Notes: generated from the letters alone by a model not told the origin. Positions 9,188 to 18,599 are shown, numbered from the stretch's first letter. The stretch: DNA of 64,000 nt from Pseudomonadota bacterium (GCA_021324855.1 JAJPIG010000015.1:124001-188000); one strand, 5' to 3'. Numbers and translations: made by a program.

Positions 9188-10030
9188 ATGCGAATCATCG
9201 ATCTTCATTGTTATCCGAATACCGAGCCATGGATTCGATGCCAGGGACCGTATGTCGAAGCGCTCGCGAAATATTGGAAGCGCAACTGGACCTGGAAGCA
9301 GGAGGATGAAGTCGTCGAGGAATTCACGGCGGCAGGCGTCGAAGCGGTGCTGGTAGCGCTCGACCTCGAGACCACGATCGGCACTCCGCCGTGCAGCAAC
9401 GAGTATGTCAAAGCGATGCAATCGCGGCATCCGGAACGCATCATTCAGGCCTGGGCGGCGGTCGATCCGTTCAAGGGCGAGGTCGCGATCGAGCAGGCGC
9501 GCAAGGCGATTAACGAACTCCACATGCTCGGCTTTCATTTCCATCCGATAATGGGACACTTCGCCGTCAACGATTCGCGGCTGCGTCCGCTGTTCGAGAC
9601 GATCAACGAGTTGCGCGTGCCGGTGATGATCGACGTCGGCACGACCGGGATGGGCGCCGGGATGCCGGGCGGAATGGGCGCACGAATTCGACACGCGCAT
9701 CCGTCGGCGATCGACGAGCTGGCGGCTGATTTTCCCGACCTCACGATCATCGCGGCGCATCCCGGGTGGCCGTGGGTCGACGAGATGACCGCGGTCGCGC
9801 TGCATAAGGGAAATGTGTTCTGGGAGCTGTCGGGATGGGCGCCGAAGTATCTGCCGGAGCAGCTCAAGATCGACATCCGCGGCCGGCTGCAGGACAAAGT
9901 GATGTTCGGCAGCGACTACCCGAGCATCCCGTACCCGAGGCTGTTCAAGGAATGGCGCGAGCTCGGCTATGCGGACGAATTGATGGAAAAGATTTTTCAC
10001 GGCAACGCGGAACGGATCCTCGGGTTGTAG
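9188..10030 (+). CDS. amidohydrolase-2 family TIM-barrel protein (possible decarboxylase or hydrolase)
   Basis: A 280-residue amidohydrolase-2 (PF04909-type) protein, related to gamma-resorcylate and ACMS decarboxylases. The C-terminal metal-site motifs are present: AAHPGWPW near 191-198 and FGSDYPS near 241-247. The usual N-terminal HxH is degenerate: the sequence is IDLHCYPN, with His7 but no second His two residues later, so the metal site may differ from the standard one. Placed 13 nt after the aryl-acid ligase gene and before the crotonase gene, so probably part of the same ring-compound or acyl-CoA pathway. The reaction is not known. Confidence 0.85.
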   Translation: MRIIDLHCYPNTEPWIRCQGPYVEALAKYWKRNWTWKQEDEVVEEFTAAGVEAVLVALDLETTIGTPPCSNEYVKAMQSRHPERIIQAWAAVDPFKGEVAIEQARKAINELHMLGFHFHPIMGHFAVNDSRLRPLFETINELRVPVMIDVGTTGMGAGMPGGMGARIRHAHPSAIDELAADFPDLTIIAAHPGWPWVDEMTAVALHKGNVFWELSGWAPKYLPEQLKIDIRGRLQDKVMFGSDYPSIPYPRLFKEWRELGYADELMEKIFHGNAERILGL

Positions 10031-10067
10031 ACGCTGCGAGTAAAGACTCTCCCGCAAGGAGACGAAG

Positions 10068-10817
10068 ATGAGAAAATTCGAGCAGTATCGCAATGACTAT
10101 AGCTGCGTCAGGATGGAGCGCCGCAACGGCATCCTGCTGCTGACGCTTCACACCAAAGGTGGTCCGTTCAAGTTCGGCGGCGTGCCGCACGAGGAACTGG
10201 GCTACGCCTTCAACGACATCGCGCGCGACGAAGAGAATCAGGCCGTAATCATTACCGGCACCGGAGATTCGTTCTGCGCGGATTTCGATTGGGCGAGTCT
10301 GCCCAAGGTGCAGACCCCCGATACCTGGAACTCGGTCTACAAGGACGGCAAGCATCTGCTGATGAACCTGCTCGATATCGAGGTGCCGGTCATCGCCGCA
10401 GTCAACGGTCCGGCGCTGGTGCATGCCGAACTTGCCGTGCTCTCGGACATCGTGCTCGCCGCCGACCATGCCGAATTCATGGACGCGCCGCACTATCCGA
10501 ACGGCATCGTGCCGGGCGACGGCGTCCACGTACTATGGCTGCAGTTGCTGGGGCTCAATCGCGGCCGGCATTTTCTTCTGACCGGACAGAAACTCACGGC
10601 GCGTGAGGCTCATTCGCTCGGCGTAGTCGCCGAAGTGATGCCGCAGGAAAAGCTGATGCCGCGCGCGTGGGAGCTGGCGGAGCAGATCGTGGCGAAGCCG
10701 CGGCTCGCGAACCGTTACGCGCGGGTTGTATTAACGCAGCATCTGAAGCGCCTGATGCTCGACAATCTCGGCTATGGCCTGGCGCTCGAAGGTTTGGCGA
10801 TCCTGGGCCGCCAATAG
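10068..10817 (+). CDS. enoyl-CoA hydratase/isomerase family protein
   Basis: A 249-residue crotonase. It shows the oxyanion-hole regions ([10 protein letters not shown] near 65-74, and the segment with [16 protein letters not shown] near 107-122) and GIVPGDG. The first catalytic Glu equivalent appears retained in HAELA, but the second Glu position of classical hydratases looks replaced (DAPHYPNG), so the reaction may be isomerisation, hydrolysis or C-C cleavage instead of hydration. AGGAG precedes the ATG. It is the last gene of the SDR-ligase-amidohydrolase operon and converges on the minus-strand SDR gene after only 8 nt. Confidence 0.88.
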   Translation: MRKFEQYRNDYSCVRMERRNGILLLTLHTKGGPFKFGGVPHEELGYAFNDIARDEENQAVIITGTGDSFCADFDWASLPKVQTPDTWNSVYKDGKHLLMNLLDIEVPVIAAVNGPALVHAELAVLSDIVLAADHAEFMDAPHYPNGIVPGDGVHVLWLQLLGLNRGRHFLLTGQKLTAREAHSLGVVAEVMPQEKLMPRAWELAEQIVAKPRLANRYARVVLTQHLKRLMLDNLGYGLALEGLAILGRQ

Positions 10818-10825
10818 GAAGGTTC

Positions 10826-11572
10826 TCAGATACCGAGGCCGCCGCTGACGTTGATCACCTGGCCGGTGGTGAATCCCGCCTCCTCGGATGCCAGATAGGC
10901 CGCGGCGGCCGCGATCTCCTCCGGCTTGCCGATTCGCCCCACCGGTGCGCCATGGCTGCCCGGCACGATACCGCGCATCCGTTCCGCGGCCGCCGCAAGC
11001 AAGGGAGTATCGATCGGCCCCGGCGCGATCACGTTGACCGTGATGCCGAACTTTGCGAACTCAAGCGCCAGCGATGCCGCCATACCGTGCGAGGCCCATT
11101 TCGCGGTGCAGATGTGGCCCATGTGCGGGACGCCAATCAGCCCCGAGACTGCGGTGATGAAAATTACCCGGCCCCATTTGCGGGGCACCATCGATCGCAG
11201 CGCCGCCTGCGTCACGCCGAACATTCCCTTCACGTCGACGTTCATGACGTCATCCCATTCCTTTTCCGTGATGTCGAGGAATGGGCCGAAATGGAACAAA
11301 CCTGCGCTGCAGACCAGGATGTCGACGTGGCCCAGCTCCCTGATCGTCCGCTCGACCATCGCCTGCGACTCGGCGAAGTTGGCTACATCGGCACGGATGC
11401 CGACCGCGCGCCGTCCGAGCGCGGTGATTTCCTTTACCACGCCATCAATTTTCTTCTGATCGCGGCCGTTGACGACGACGTCGGCGCCGTCGCGTGCAAA
11501 ACGCATCGCGATCGCGCGGCCGATACCCGAGCTCGAACCGGTGACAAGCGCGACTCTGCCGCTCAGACTCAT
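10826..11572 (-). CDS. short-chain dehydrogenase/reductase
   Basis: A 248-residue classical SDR with TGSSSGIG near 13-20, a VNGRDQKK cofactor segment, and a C-terminal GQVINVSGGLGI typical of FabG-like enzymes. At the catalytic Tyr position the expected YxxxK is replaced: the protein reads ICTAKWASHG, so Tyr is apparently Cys or Thr while Lys is kept, and catalysis may be impaired or altered. The ATG at 11572 is chosen because the protein aligns from MSLSGRVALVTG; the frame extends further upstream without similarity. It lies 13 nt after the VOC gene and probably shares its transcript. Confidence 0.88.
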   Translation of the reverse strand: MSLSGRVALVTGSSSGIGRAIAMRFARDGADVVVNGRDQKKIDGVVKEITALGRRAVGIRADVANFAESQAMVERTIRELGHVDILVCSAGLFHFGPFLDITEKEWDDVMNVDVKGMFGVTQAALRSMVPRKWGRVIFITAVSGLIGVPHMGHICTAKWASHGMAASLALEFAKFGITVNVIAPGPIDTPLLAAAAERMRGIVPGSHGAPVGRIGKPEEIAAAAAYLASEEAGFTTGQVINVSGGLGI

Positions 11573-11585
11573 GGATATGCCCCGG

Positions 11586-12131
11586 TCACTCTCTTTCGGC
11601 GGTGCCGAGGTTGGCCTGCGCCATTGCAGCACGATTCACGTAACCGGTCTTACCGTACTTGACGGCGTACTCTTCGACCTCCGCCATCAACTGTTCCCTT
11701 GGCGTGGCGAGATCGATCTTCTGGCCGAACGGCTGCTTCGCCTTGAACCCGGTGTTCCAGTAAACCTCGCAGCGATTTCCCTCAGGATCGTAGAAATAGA
11801 TGCTGACCGCGTTGCCGTGAGAGACCATCCGGTCGAACCGAACGCCGCGTTCGCGGAAACGATCGTAAAATCCGTAGATGTCATCGAGGCTGTTGCATCG
11901 GAACGAGATTTGCTGCACGACATGCGCGCTGTCGTCGACATTGCGGCCGCGGCAGAGCAGGAATTCGTGATGCTCCTCGTCGGGCCGCGCGCTCATGAAG
12001 ACCAAACCCAGATCGTCGTCTTCGTCCGTGACCTGCAATCCGACGATGTCGCGGAAAAATGCCTTCTCTTTCTCGAGATCATGGACATGCAGACCGACGT
12101 GACCCAATCTCGCGACTGACGGTGTAGCCAT
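11586..12131 (-). CDS. VOC superfamily protein (extradiol dioxygenase / glyoxalase type)
   Basis: A 181-residue vicinal-oxygen-chelate protein. Candidate metal ligands are His11 in LGHVGLHV, His in DEEHHEF near 55, and Glu in CEVYW near 123. That His/His/Glu pattern is what extradiol ring-cleavage dioxygenases and glyoxalases use. The last 45 residues extend past one VOC domain. AGGAGA sits 7 nt before the ATG at 12131, which overrides a longer open frame. First of a two-gene unit with the SDR and divergent from the molybdopterin oxidoreductase. A ring-cleavage role fits the surroundings but is not proven. Confidence 0.86.
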   Translation of the reverse strand: MATPSVARLGHVGLHVHDLEKEKAFFRDIVGLQVTDEDDDLGLVFMSARPDEEHHEFLLCRGRNVDDSAHVVQQISFRCNSLDDIYGFYDRFRERGVRFDRMVSHGNAVSIYFYDPEGNRCEVYWNTGFKAKQPFGQKIDLATPREQLMAEVEEYAVKYGKTGYVNRAAMAQANLGTAERE

Positions 12132-12280
12132 CGCTATTCTCCTTGTCTTCGACCCCGTGCAACTGCGCCTAACATAGCGCGCTCGAACGGCTGATTCCAA
12201 ATCGCAATGGCCGGCGGCCGGCTTCCCCAAGAGGGCCACCGATGGCCTATACTCGTAAAACTTGGCAGCAAGGGAGGGCG

Positions 12281-14410
12281 ATGGTGATGCAGACCGGGAA
12301 TCGAAGAACGATCGTACGCGGTGCATGTCCGCACGATTGCCCTGACACCTGCGCGATGCTGGTTGCGGTCGAGGATGGCCGCGCCGTTGAGGTGCGCGGT
12401 GATCCCGGCCATCCGGTGACGCGGGGTGCGCTCTGCGTCAAAGTCGAGGATTACGTCGATCGTGTCTACAGCCCCGATCGCGTGCTTCATCCGATGCGCC
12501 GCGTTGGCGCGAAAGGCAGCGGTCGCTTCGAGCGCATCACCTGGGATGCGGCGCTCGATGAAATCGCTGCGCGTTTCCGCACGATCATCGCGGAGTACGG
12601 TCCGCAGGCGATCCTGCCGTACAGCTATCTCGGCACAGAGGGCCTGGTAAACGGGCTAAATGTTGGCGACCCTTTCTTCAACAAGCTTGGCGCGACGATC
12701 AGCGAGCGGACGTTCTGTGCTTCGGGCGTGATCACCGGATGGCTGATGACGCTCGGGCCCACCACCGGCGCCGATCCGGAAAGTGTGGCGCAATCGAAGT
12801 ACATCATCATCTGGGCGTGTAACGTAATCAGCACGAACCTGCATCTATGGCCGATGATCGCCGAAGCGCAACGGCGCGGAGCGAAGGTCGTCGTGATCGA
12901 TCCGCTGCGCAATCGCACCGCGGCGCGCGCCGACTGGCACATCCCGATCCGCCCAGGCACCGACGCCGCGCTGGCGTTGGCGCTCATCAGGGTGTTGGTC
13001 AGCGAACAACTTCTCGATCGCGATTACGTCGAGCGCTACACGGTCGGTTTCACGGAACTACGCGAACGCGCCGCCGAATACACACCGGAGCGAGCCGCCG
13101 CGATCACCGGGGTTCCGGCGGCCGACATCGTGAAGCTCGCGCGCGAGTATGCTTCCTCGCAGCCGGCCGTGATTCGTCTCGGGGTTGGAGTCGAACGGCA
13201 TGCCGGCGGCGGCCAGGCCGTGCGCGCGATCTGCTGCCTGCCCGCGCTCGTCGGCGCGTGGCGGCGGCCAGGCGGCGGTCTGGTCGGGATGCCGAACTTT
13301 GCGTTTCCGATCAAATGGGACACAGTCACGCGGCCCGATTTCATCCGGCCCGGCACGCGCCATCTGAATCAGTTCCGGCTGGGGGCGGCGCTTAACGGCG
13401 AGCTCGGCCTCGATCCGCCGATCAGGGCGCTCTTCGTTTACAACTGCAATCCGGTAATCGCGGTGCCGGATCAAGCCAAGGTCCTGGCCGGACTGGCCCG
13501 CGAGGATCTCTTCACGGTCGTGAGCGAACACTTCATGACTGATACCGCTGACTTCGCCGATCTGGTGTTGCCCGCCACCACGCAGCTCGAGCAGTTCGAC
13601 CTGATGTGGTCATGGGGCCATATGCACATAAGCGTAAACAACCCCGCGATCGCGCCGCTGGGCGAAGCGATTTCCAACGCCGAACTGTTTCGCCGGCTCG
13701 CAGCGCGGATGGGTTTCGATGATCCGTGCTTCGCGCGCTCCGACGAACAAATCGCTCGTGAGGCGATCGATTGGTCGTCACCGGCGCTCGAGGGCGTCGA
13801 TCTCGATTATCTGAAGCGGCACGGACATGTGCGATTGAAAGTCGGCGCGCCGGAGAGCTTTGCGCCGCACGCCGAAGGAAACTTTCCGACTCCATCCGGC
13901 AAGGTCGAATTTGTCTCCTCGATGGCTGCTGTGGGCAACTTCGTCATCCCGTTGTTCCGGCAGGGCTCTGCCGATGGGCAGACCTGCGAGCCGGTCGATC
14001 CGATTCCGACGTTTATCCCGCCGCGCGAGGCGCCCGATCGCAATGGGCGTTTTCGGCTCAATCTGCTTTCGCCCAAGTCTCACGCTTTCCTGAATTCTTC
14101 CTGCGGCAACATGGCGCGCCAGCGGAGGATTGCAGGCGAGCCTGCCGTCACGATTAATCCGACCGATGCAGCCGCGCGCGGGATCGTCGAATCGCAGCCC
14201 GTGCGCGTCTTCAACGATCGTGGCGCGTTCGCCGCCACGGCGCGCATCAGTACGGAGGTTCAGCCCGGGGTGATAGTTGCGCCGATGGGTTACTGGCGAA
14301 AGTTCAGCAGCAGCCGATCGACGGTGAGCGCGTCGACCCCGACCGCCTTCGCTGATCTTGGTCACGCGCCGACTTTCTTCGACAACCTCGTTGAAGTGGA
14401 GCCGGCATAA
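12281..14410 (+). CDS. molybdopterin-dependent oxidoreductase (DMSO reductase family, with [4Fe-4S] motif)
   Basis: A 709-residue large subunit of the DMSO-reductase superfamily. The N-terminal iron-sulfur motif CPHDCPDTC plus a fourth Cys in GALCVK is complete, and the C-terminal guanine-dinucleotide-binding domain is present (NLLSPKSHAFLNSS, then a beta-barrel to about residue 700). A Cys in RTFCASG near 150 is the likely molybdenum ligand. The start at 12281 follows GGAGGG at 4-5 nt. No electron-transfer or membrane-anchor subunit gene adjoins it, and no Tat signal is visible, so it may act in the cytoplasm as a single subunit. Substrate unknown. Confidence 0.9.
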   Translation: MVMQTGNRRTIVRGACPHDCPDTCAMLVAVEDGRAVEVRGDPGHPVTRGALCVKVEDYVDRVYSPDRVLHPMRRVGAKGSGRFERITWDAALDEIAARFRTIIAEYGPQAILPYSYLGTEGLVNGLNVGDPFFNKLGATISERTFCASGVITGWLMTLGPTTGADPESVAQSKYIIIWACNVISTNLHLWPMIAEAQRRGAKVVVIDPLRNRTAARADWHIPIRPGTDAALALALIRVLVSEQLLDRDYVERYTVGFTELRERAAEYTPERAAAITGVPAADIVKLAREYASSQPAVIRLGVGVERHAGGGQAVRAICCLPALVGAWRRPGGGLVGMPNFAFPIKWDTVTRPDFIRPGTRHLNQFRLGAALNGELGLDPPIRALFVYNCNPVIAVPDQAKVLAGLAREDLFTVVSEHFMTDTADFADLVLPATTQLEQFDLMWSWGHMHISVNNPAIAPLGEAISNAELFRRLAARMGFDDPCFARSDEQIAREAIDWSSPALEGVDLDYLKRHGHVRLKVGAPESFAPHAEGNFPTPSGKVEFVSSMAAVGNFVIPLFRQGSADGQTCEPVDPIPTFIPPREAPDRNGRFRLNLLSPKSHAFLNSSCGNMARQRRIAGEPAVTINPTDAAARGIVESQPVRVFNDRGAFAATARISTEVQPGVIVAPMGYWRKFSSSRSTVSASTPTAFADLGHAPTFFDNLVEVEPA

Positions 14411-14598
14411 TCGATTCGTTGCTCCGCGGGGCATCCAGTGGCGCCGTTTTCCCCGTTCGGATGCACGCCGAAATGCTCATCTCTCAACTTGCCGACGAAC
14501 GGCTCGGATTCCGCTTGGCGCGCCGACAAAGACCGGAGTATCGTGCATCTCTCAAAACGTCGACGTTTAAAAATCGGACCATCATTCGCGAGGACATC

Positions 14599-14994
14599 AT
14601 GGAAAAGAAAGCCGTTAACCCGTGGAAATGGCAGGATCAGTTCGGCTTCAGCCAGGCGGTCGAGGTCAGGGCCAGCGAGCGCGTGCTTTATTGCGCGGGC
14701 CAGACCTCAAGCGATGCTGAGGGAAAGACCTTGCACGCCGGCGACATGAAGGGCCAGATCAACACCGCGCTGGATAATCTCGAGGCGGTGCTGAAGCAGG
14801 CCGGCATGAGCCTTTCGAACGTGGTGCGGCTCAACTATTACACGCCCAATGTCGACCTGTTGCTGCAGAACTATGACGTGCTGGTCGGACGTCTCGACAA
14901 AGCCGGATGCAGGCCGGCGAGCACGCTGCTGGGCGTCGCCCGGCTCGCGTTCCCGGATCTGCTGATCGAAATCGAAGCGACCGCGGTCGCTTAG
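14599..14994 (+). CDS. RidA family protein
   Basis: A 131-residue YjgF/YER057c/UK114 protein. The C-terminal signature with the conserved Arg and EIE (ARLAFPDLLIEIEATA) is present. RidA proteins hydrolyse reactive enamine/imine intermediates; environmental paralogs often sit in catabolic operons. The ATG at 14599 (MEKKAVNPW) is chosen because the frame upstream has no family similarity. The 188 nt between the molybdopterin gene and this start hold no other gene that I can support. Convergent with the DsbA-like gene. Confidence 0.9.
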   Translation: MEKKAVNPWKWQDQFGFSQAVEVRASERVLYCAGQTSSDAEGKTLHAGDMKGQINTALDNLEAVLKQAGMSLSNVVRLNYYTPNVDLLLQNYDVLVGRLDKAGCRPASTLLGVARLAFPDLLIEIEATAVA

Positions 14995-15015
14995 GGAGCG
15001 CGGCGAGCAAAACGG

Positions 15016-15612
15016 TTACTTAGCGATCGCAAGACGGGCCTCGGTGAGTCGAGTTTCGAGGACCGGGATGCGATCGTGTCCCCAGAACGGCTCGCCCGCG
15101 AAGATAAAGATCGGCACGCCGAAGATGTGATCAGCCTCGGCCTCCTGAGCGGCGCGTTCGAGATCGCGCGGCCCCTCGCCGGCGAGATAAGTGCGATACT
15201 CATCCGCAGACAGGTCGATCGACTCGATTAGCCCGGCGATCGCCCCGGGCTGGTCCAGTTCCAGCTCGCGCCGGAAAAAGAGTTCAAAGGCTTTGCGGCT
15301 GTAGTCGAGCAGGCGTCCGCGCGCGTCGGCGAACAAGCCGCCGATCAGCGCCGGCGTGGTGTCGTAAATTTTTTTCGGGCCGCGAATCACAATTCCGCGC
15401 GGCTGCGCCCATCGGCGCGCATCGAGATATGAATACTTCGCCTTGTACTCGGAGAAGATACTGCGCTGCCCGGGGCCTTTGAGGCGCAGTTGGAAAGGAA
15501 TCCATCGGATCCGGATCCGATACCGCTGCTGCAGCTCGTAGGCGGGATCGAACGCCAGATAGGCGAAAGGACTCTTATAGTCCGAATACATTTTCACTTC
15601 GCGGGTTTCCAT
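15016..15612 (-). CDS. DsbA-family / HCCA-isomerase-like thioredoxin-fold protein
   Basis: A 198-residue DSBA-like protein (PF01323 type). The N-terminal MYSDYKSPFAYLA resembles 2-hydroxychromene-2-carboxylate isomerase and kappa-class GST, which replace the CxxC of DsbA with Ser; here the motif is YKSPFAY and there is no CxxC. The C-terminal IFGVPIFIFAGEPFWGHDRI segment, with its cis-Pro and the closing GHDR, is characteristic. It is probably a cytoplasmic glutathione-dependent isomerase. GGAGG precedes the ATG at 15612. Located 17 nt after the DNA glycosylase gene, same strand. Confidence 0.87.
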   Translation of the reverse strand: METREVKMYSDYKSPFAYLAFDPAYELQQRYRIRIRWIPFQLRLKGPGQRSIFSEYKAKYSYLDARRWAQPRGIVIRGPKKIYDTTPALIGGLFADARGRLLDYSRKAFELFFRRELELDQPGAIAGLIESIDLSADEYRTYLAGEGPRDLERAAQEAEADHIFGVPIFIFAGEPFWGHDRIPVLETRLTEARLAIAK

Positions 15613-15629
15613 TTTCTGCCTCCGTTCAC

Positions 15630-16268
15630 TCAGTCCCACGGCTTGACGGATACGTAACGATTCCCGCGCTCATAAAATCGCCAGGGCTTATCGGCCCATT
15701 TGCCGGCATACGCGACGTTGATCCGCTTGGAACGACCGATGCACCCGGGCGGGTTCGAGTCCTCCAGAAAAAGTTCGTCGCCGCACAGATCGCGGCCGTA
15801 GTCCGCGCCGGTAATCGCGAGCGCCTGGGTCAACTTGCCGGGACCGTTGGTCAGGTTTCGGGCGGTGGCCGGCAATCCGCGCCGACGCGCCATCAGGTCG
15901 AGTCCCCGCACCGGCTCGAGCGCACGAATCAGGACCGCATGCGGCTCGCCCTCGGATGCAACCACCAGATTGATGCACCAGCTAAGTCCGTAGACCAGGT
16001 AAACGTACGCATGACCCGGCGGGCCGAACATCGCCGCTGTGCGCCGCGTCAGTCCGCGCGAACTGTGCGCGGCCAGATCGAGCGGGCCGCGGTAGGCTTC
16101 GGCCTCGACGATCCGCCCCGCGGCTTCGCCTTCGGGAGTTCGATGCACGAGAATCTTGCCGATCGATTCGCGCGCCACGATCAGCACCGGCCGCGAATAG
16201 AAACTGCGCGGAAGCTTGATCGCGGACTCGTTCAGGATTTGCTTCGTGCAGCCCGGATTGCGCGCCAT
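15630..16268 (-). CDS. DNA-3-methyladenine glycosylase (AAG/MPG family)
   Basis: A 212-residue protein matching the alkyladenine glycosylase family: LPRSFYSRP near 19-27, the catalytic Glu in RIVEAEAYRGP, MFGPPGHAYVYLVYG, and NLTNGPGKLTQA. It removes alkylated purines to start base-excision repair. The ATG at 16268 lies inside the last 37 nt of the molybdenum hydroxylase gene, so the two genes overlap out of frame. The open frame continues upstream to 16868, but that part is only a shadow of the hydroxylase gene. Length is normal for the family. Confidence 0.92.
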   Translation of the reverse strand: MARNPGCTKQILNESAIKLPRSFYSRPVLIVARESIGKILVHRTPEGEAAGRIVEAEAYRGPLDLAAHSSRGLTRRTAAMFGPPGHAYVYLVYGLSWCINLVVASEGEPHAVLIRALEPVRGLDLMARRRGLPATARNLTNGPGKLTQALAITGADYGRDLCGDELFLEDSNPPGCIGRSKRINVAYAGKWADKPWRFYERGNRYVSVKPWD

Positions 16269-18562
16269 ACGCGTTCCGCAGTGAGCGGTAGATCGACGTG
16301 CCGCACGCCCAGCGGTCGGAGCGCGTCGACCACAGCGTTTGCGATGCACGGCGTCGAGGCGACCGGCCCGGCCTGCCCGATGCCCTTCAACCCGAGCGGA
16401 TTGACCTTGGTCGGGGTGACAGTGCTTGCCAGCTCGAACCGCGGCAGCATCGAGGCGCGCGGCGCCGCATAGTCCATCAGCGTCGCGCTCAGAAGTTGCC
16501 CGCGGTCGTCGTAGACCACCTCCTCGCATAGCGCCTGACCGATTCCCTGCGCGACTCCGCCATGTATCTGGCCCGCGACCAACAACGGATTGATGACGGC
16601 GCCGCAATCGTCGACTGCGACATATCGCAGGATTTCCACCGAACCGGTTTCGATATCGACCTCGACGACTGCGATATGGGTTCCGAACGGGCAAGTGAGT
16701 CCGGGCGGATCGAAGCTCGCCGTCGCGACCAGTCCCGGCTCGATGCCGGGGAGCGGGTTGCGGAAGCCGTAAGCAGCCTCGATAACACGCGCCAGCGCGA
16801 TGGAACTGGCGGGGGCGTCTTTGAGACAGATCGCACGGTTCGTGAAGACCATCTCGTTTTCGGGCCATCCGGTGATCGCTGCCGCGATGCTCCGCAGCTT
16901 TGCCTTCAGCTTTTCGATCGCCATCAGCAGCGCTGCGCCACCGAGCGAGGTTCCACGGCTGCCGAAGGTGCCGATGCCGTACTGCACTATCGACGTATCG
17001 CCGTGCTCGACTGTGACATCAGCCGGTGTGATGCCGAGCTGGTCGGCGACGAGCTGCGCGAAAGAGGTCTCCTGTCCCTGCCCATGCGGAGAAATGCCGG
17101 TCAGCACCGTCACACTGCAATCGGGCTCGATCCGAACCGTAGCGCTTTCCCATCCGCCCATTCCGGGCGGCATCTTGGATGAGGGCGCAGTGCCGCTCGC
17201 CTCGACATACGACGCGATGCCGATGCCGCGGTAGCGGCCCGCGCGCAACATCTCGGCCTGCCGGCGCCGTTCGCCCGCGTAGTCGAGCATTTCCAGCGCC
17301 CTGTCGAGGGTGGCCGCGTAATTGCCTGAGTCGTAAACCATCCCTCCCGCGTTGCGATATGGGAACGCTGCGGCGGGAACGAAATTGCGCCGTCTGACCT
17401 CCGCTGGATCCATTTCTAGTACTGCCGCGATCTCATCCATCATGCTCTCGATTGCATGGCATGCCTCGGGCTTGCCGGCGCCGCGGTACGCGTCGGTCGT
17501 CATCTTGTTGGTGAAAACCGAGCAGTGCTCGAACGCGAGTGCCCCGACCTGGTAGGCGCCGGTCAGCATCGGCATCGGCTGCATCGCGATTATCGGCGTA
17601 AAGAACTGCAGGTAGGCGCCGACGTCGCTGAAGGCCCGCGCTCGAAGCGCGAGCACTGTTCCGTCGCGCTTCACGGCAGCATCGAGAAACGTGACGATAT
17701 CGCGGCCATGCACGGTAGAAGCGAGGTTCTCGCGTCGATCTTCGATCCATTTAATCGGACGGCCAAGCTTCATCGCGAGCCACGGAATCAACGCCTCCTC
17801 GGCATGCACGTTACCCTTGCATCCGAAGCCGCCACCGACCTCGGGCGCGATAACTTCCATCCGGTTCTCCGGAAAATTAAGCATCGCGGCCAAGTACGAA
17901 CGCAGTAGATGCGGCATTTGCGTGGACGACCAAATCGTCAATTGCTCTGAGCCGCGATTGAATCGGGCGACCACGCCGCGCGGCTCGATCGGCAGCGCCG
18001 CCACGCGCTGATTGACGATCTTCAAGCTGACGATTCGATCCGCGACGCGCATCGCTTCTTCGACGGCCGGCGACGCCAGCATCGTCGTATGGGCTACGTT
18101 GCCGCCCAGTTCTTCGTGGATTATCGGCGCATCGCGGGCGATCGCCTTTTCGGCATCCAGCACCGCGGCGAGCGGCTCGTATTCGACGTCAATCGCGTCG
18201 AGCGCATCACAGGCGCTCGCGGGAGAATCCGCGACGATCACCGCCACGGGCTCGCCGACGAAGCGCACGCGACCGCGGGCGAGCACCGGATGATGCGGTT
18301 TGCGGTCGAGCGGAATCGCGCATGGCACTGTGCCGAGATCGCGAAGATCCTCGCCGATGAACACTCCGTCGACACCCGGTAACATGCGCGCTGCCGAGAC
18401 GTTAATTCTGAGAATCTGTGCGTGAGCGTGCGGGCTTCTCAGGATCGCCGCGTGACGCATACCGGGCATCCGCAGGTCGTCGATATAGGTTGCGGCGCCG
18501 GACAGAAGCCGGGAATCCTCGCGGCGCTTGAGCCGCTCACCGATGAACCGATGTTCCGCCAT
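16232..18562 (-). CDS. xanthine dehydrogenase family molybdopterin-binding subunit (CoxL-like), with Gln at the catalytic Glu position
   Basis: A 776-residue large subunit of the molybdenum hydroxylase family (COG1529). The AYRGAGK loop near 357-363 and the APEVGGGFGCKGN molybdopterin segment are intact. The usual GVGEAG motif near the C-terminus reads GIGQAG, so residue 730 is Gln (codon CAG at 16375-16373) where the family has its general-base Glu. No CoxM (FAD) or CoxS (2Fe-2S) genes adjoin it; murF is upstream and the DNA glycosylase downstream. It may be inactive, changed in reaction, or working with subunits encoded elsewhere. Confidence 0.9.
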   Translation of the reverse strand: MAEHRFIGERLKRREDSRLLSGAATYIDDLRMPGMRHAAILRSPHAHAQILRINVSAARMLPGVDGVFIGEDLRDLGTVPCAIPLDRKPHHPVLARGRVRFVGEPVAVIVADSPASACDALDAIDVEYEPLAAVLDAEKAIARDAPIIHEELGGNVAHTTMLASPAVEEAMRVADRIVSLKIVNQRVAALPIEPRGVVARFNRGSEQLTIWSSTQMPHLLRSYLAAMLNFPENRMEVIAPEVGGGFGCKGNVHAEEALIPWLAMKLGRPIKWIEDRRENLASTVHGRDIVTFLDAAVKRDGTVLALRARAFSDVGAYLQFFTPIIAMQPMPMLTGAYQVGALAFEHCSVFTNKMTTDAYRGAGKPEACHAIESMMDEIAAVLEMDPAEVRRRNFVPAAAFPYRNAGGMVYDSGNYAATLDRALEMLDYAGERRRQAEMLRAGRYRGIGIASYVEASGTAPSSKMPPGMGGWESATVRIEPDCSVTVLTGISPHGQGQETSFAQLVADQLGITPADVTVEHGDTSIVQYGIGTFGSRGTSLGGAALLMAIEKLKAKLRSIAAAITGWPENEMVFTNRAICLKDAPASSIALARVIEAAYGFRNPLPGIEPGLVATASFDPPGLTCPFGTHIAVVEVDIETGSVEILRYVAVDDCGAVINPLLVAGQIHGGVAQGIGQALCEEVVYDDRGQLLSATLMDYAAPRASMLPRFELASTVTPTKVNPLGLKGIGQAGPVASTPCIANAVVDALRPLGVRHVDLPLTAERVWRAIRAARSKS

Positions 18563-18599
18563 TCCGACGGTCCCCTTGTTCGTGAGACAGGAGTATCGC

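Noticed and set aside
15630-16868. A single 412-residue open frame covering the DNA glycosylase
   Set aside because: Only the part from 16268 resembles the glycosylase. The upstream part is an out-of-frame shadow of the molybdenum hydroxylase gene on the same strand.
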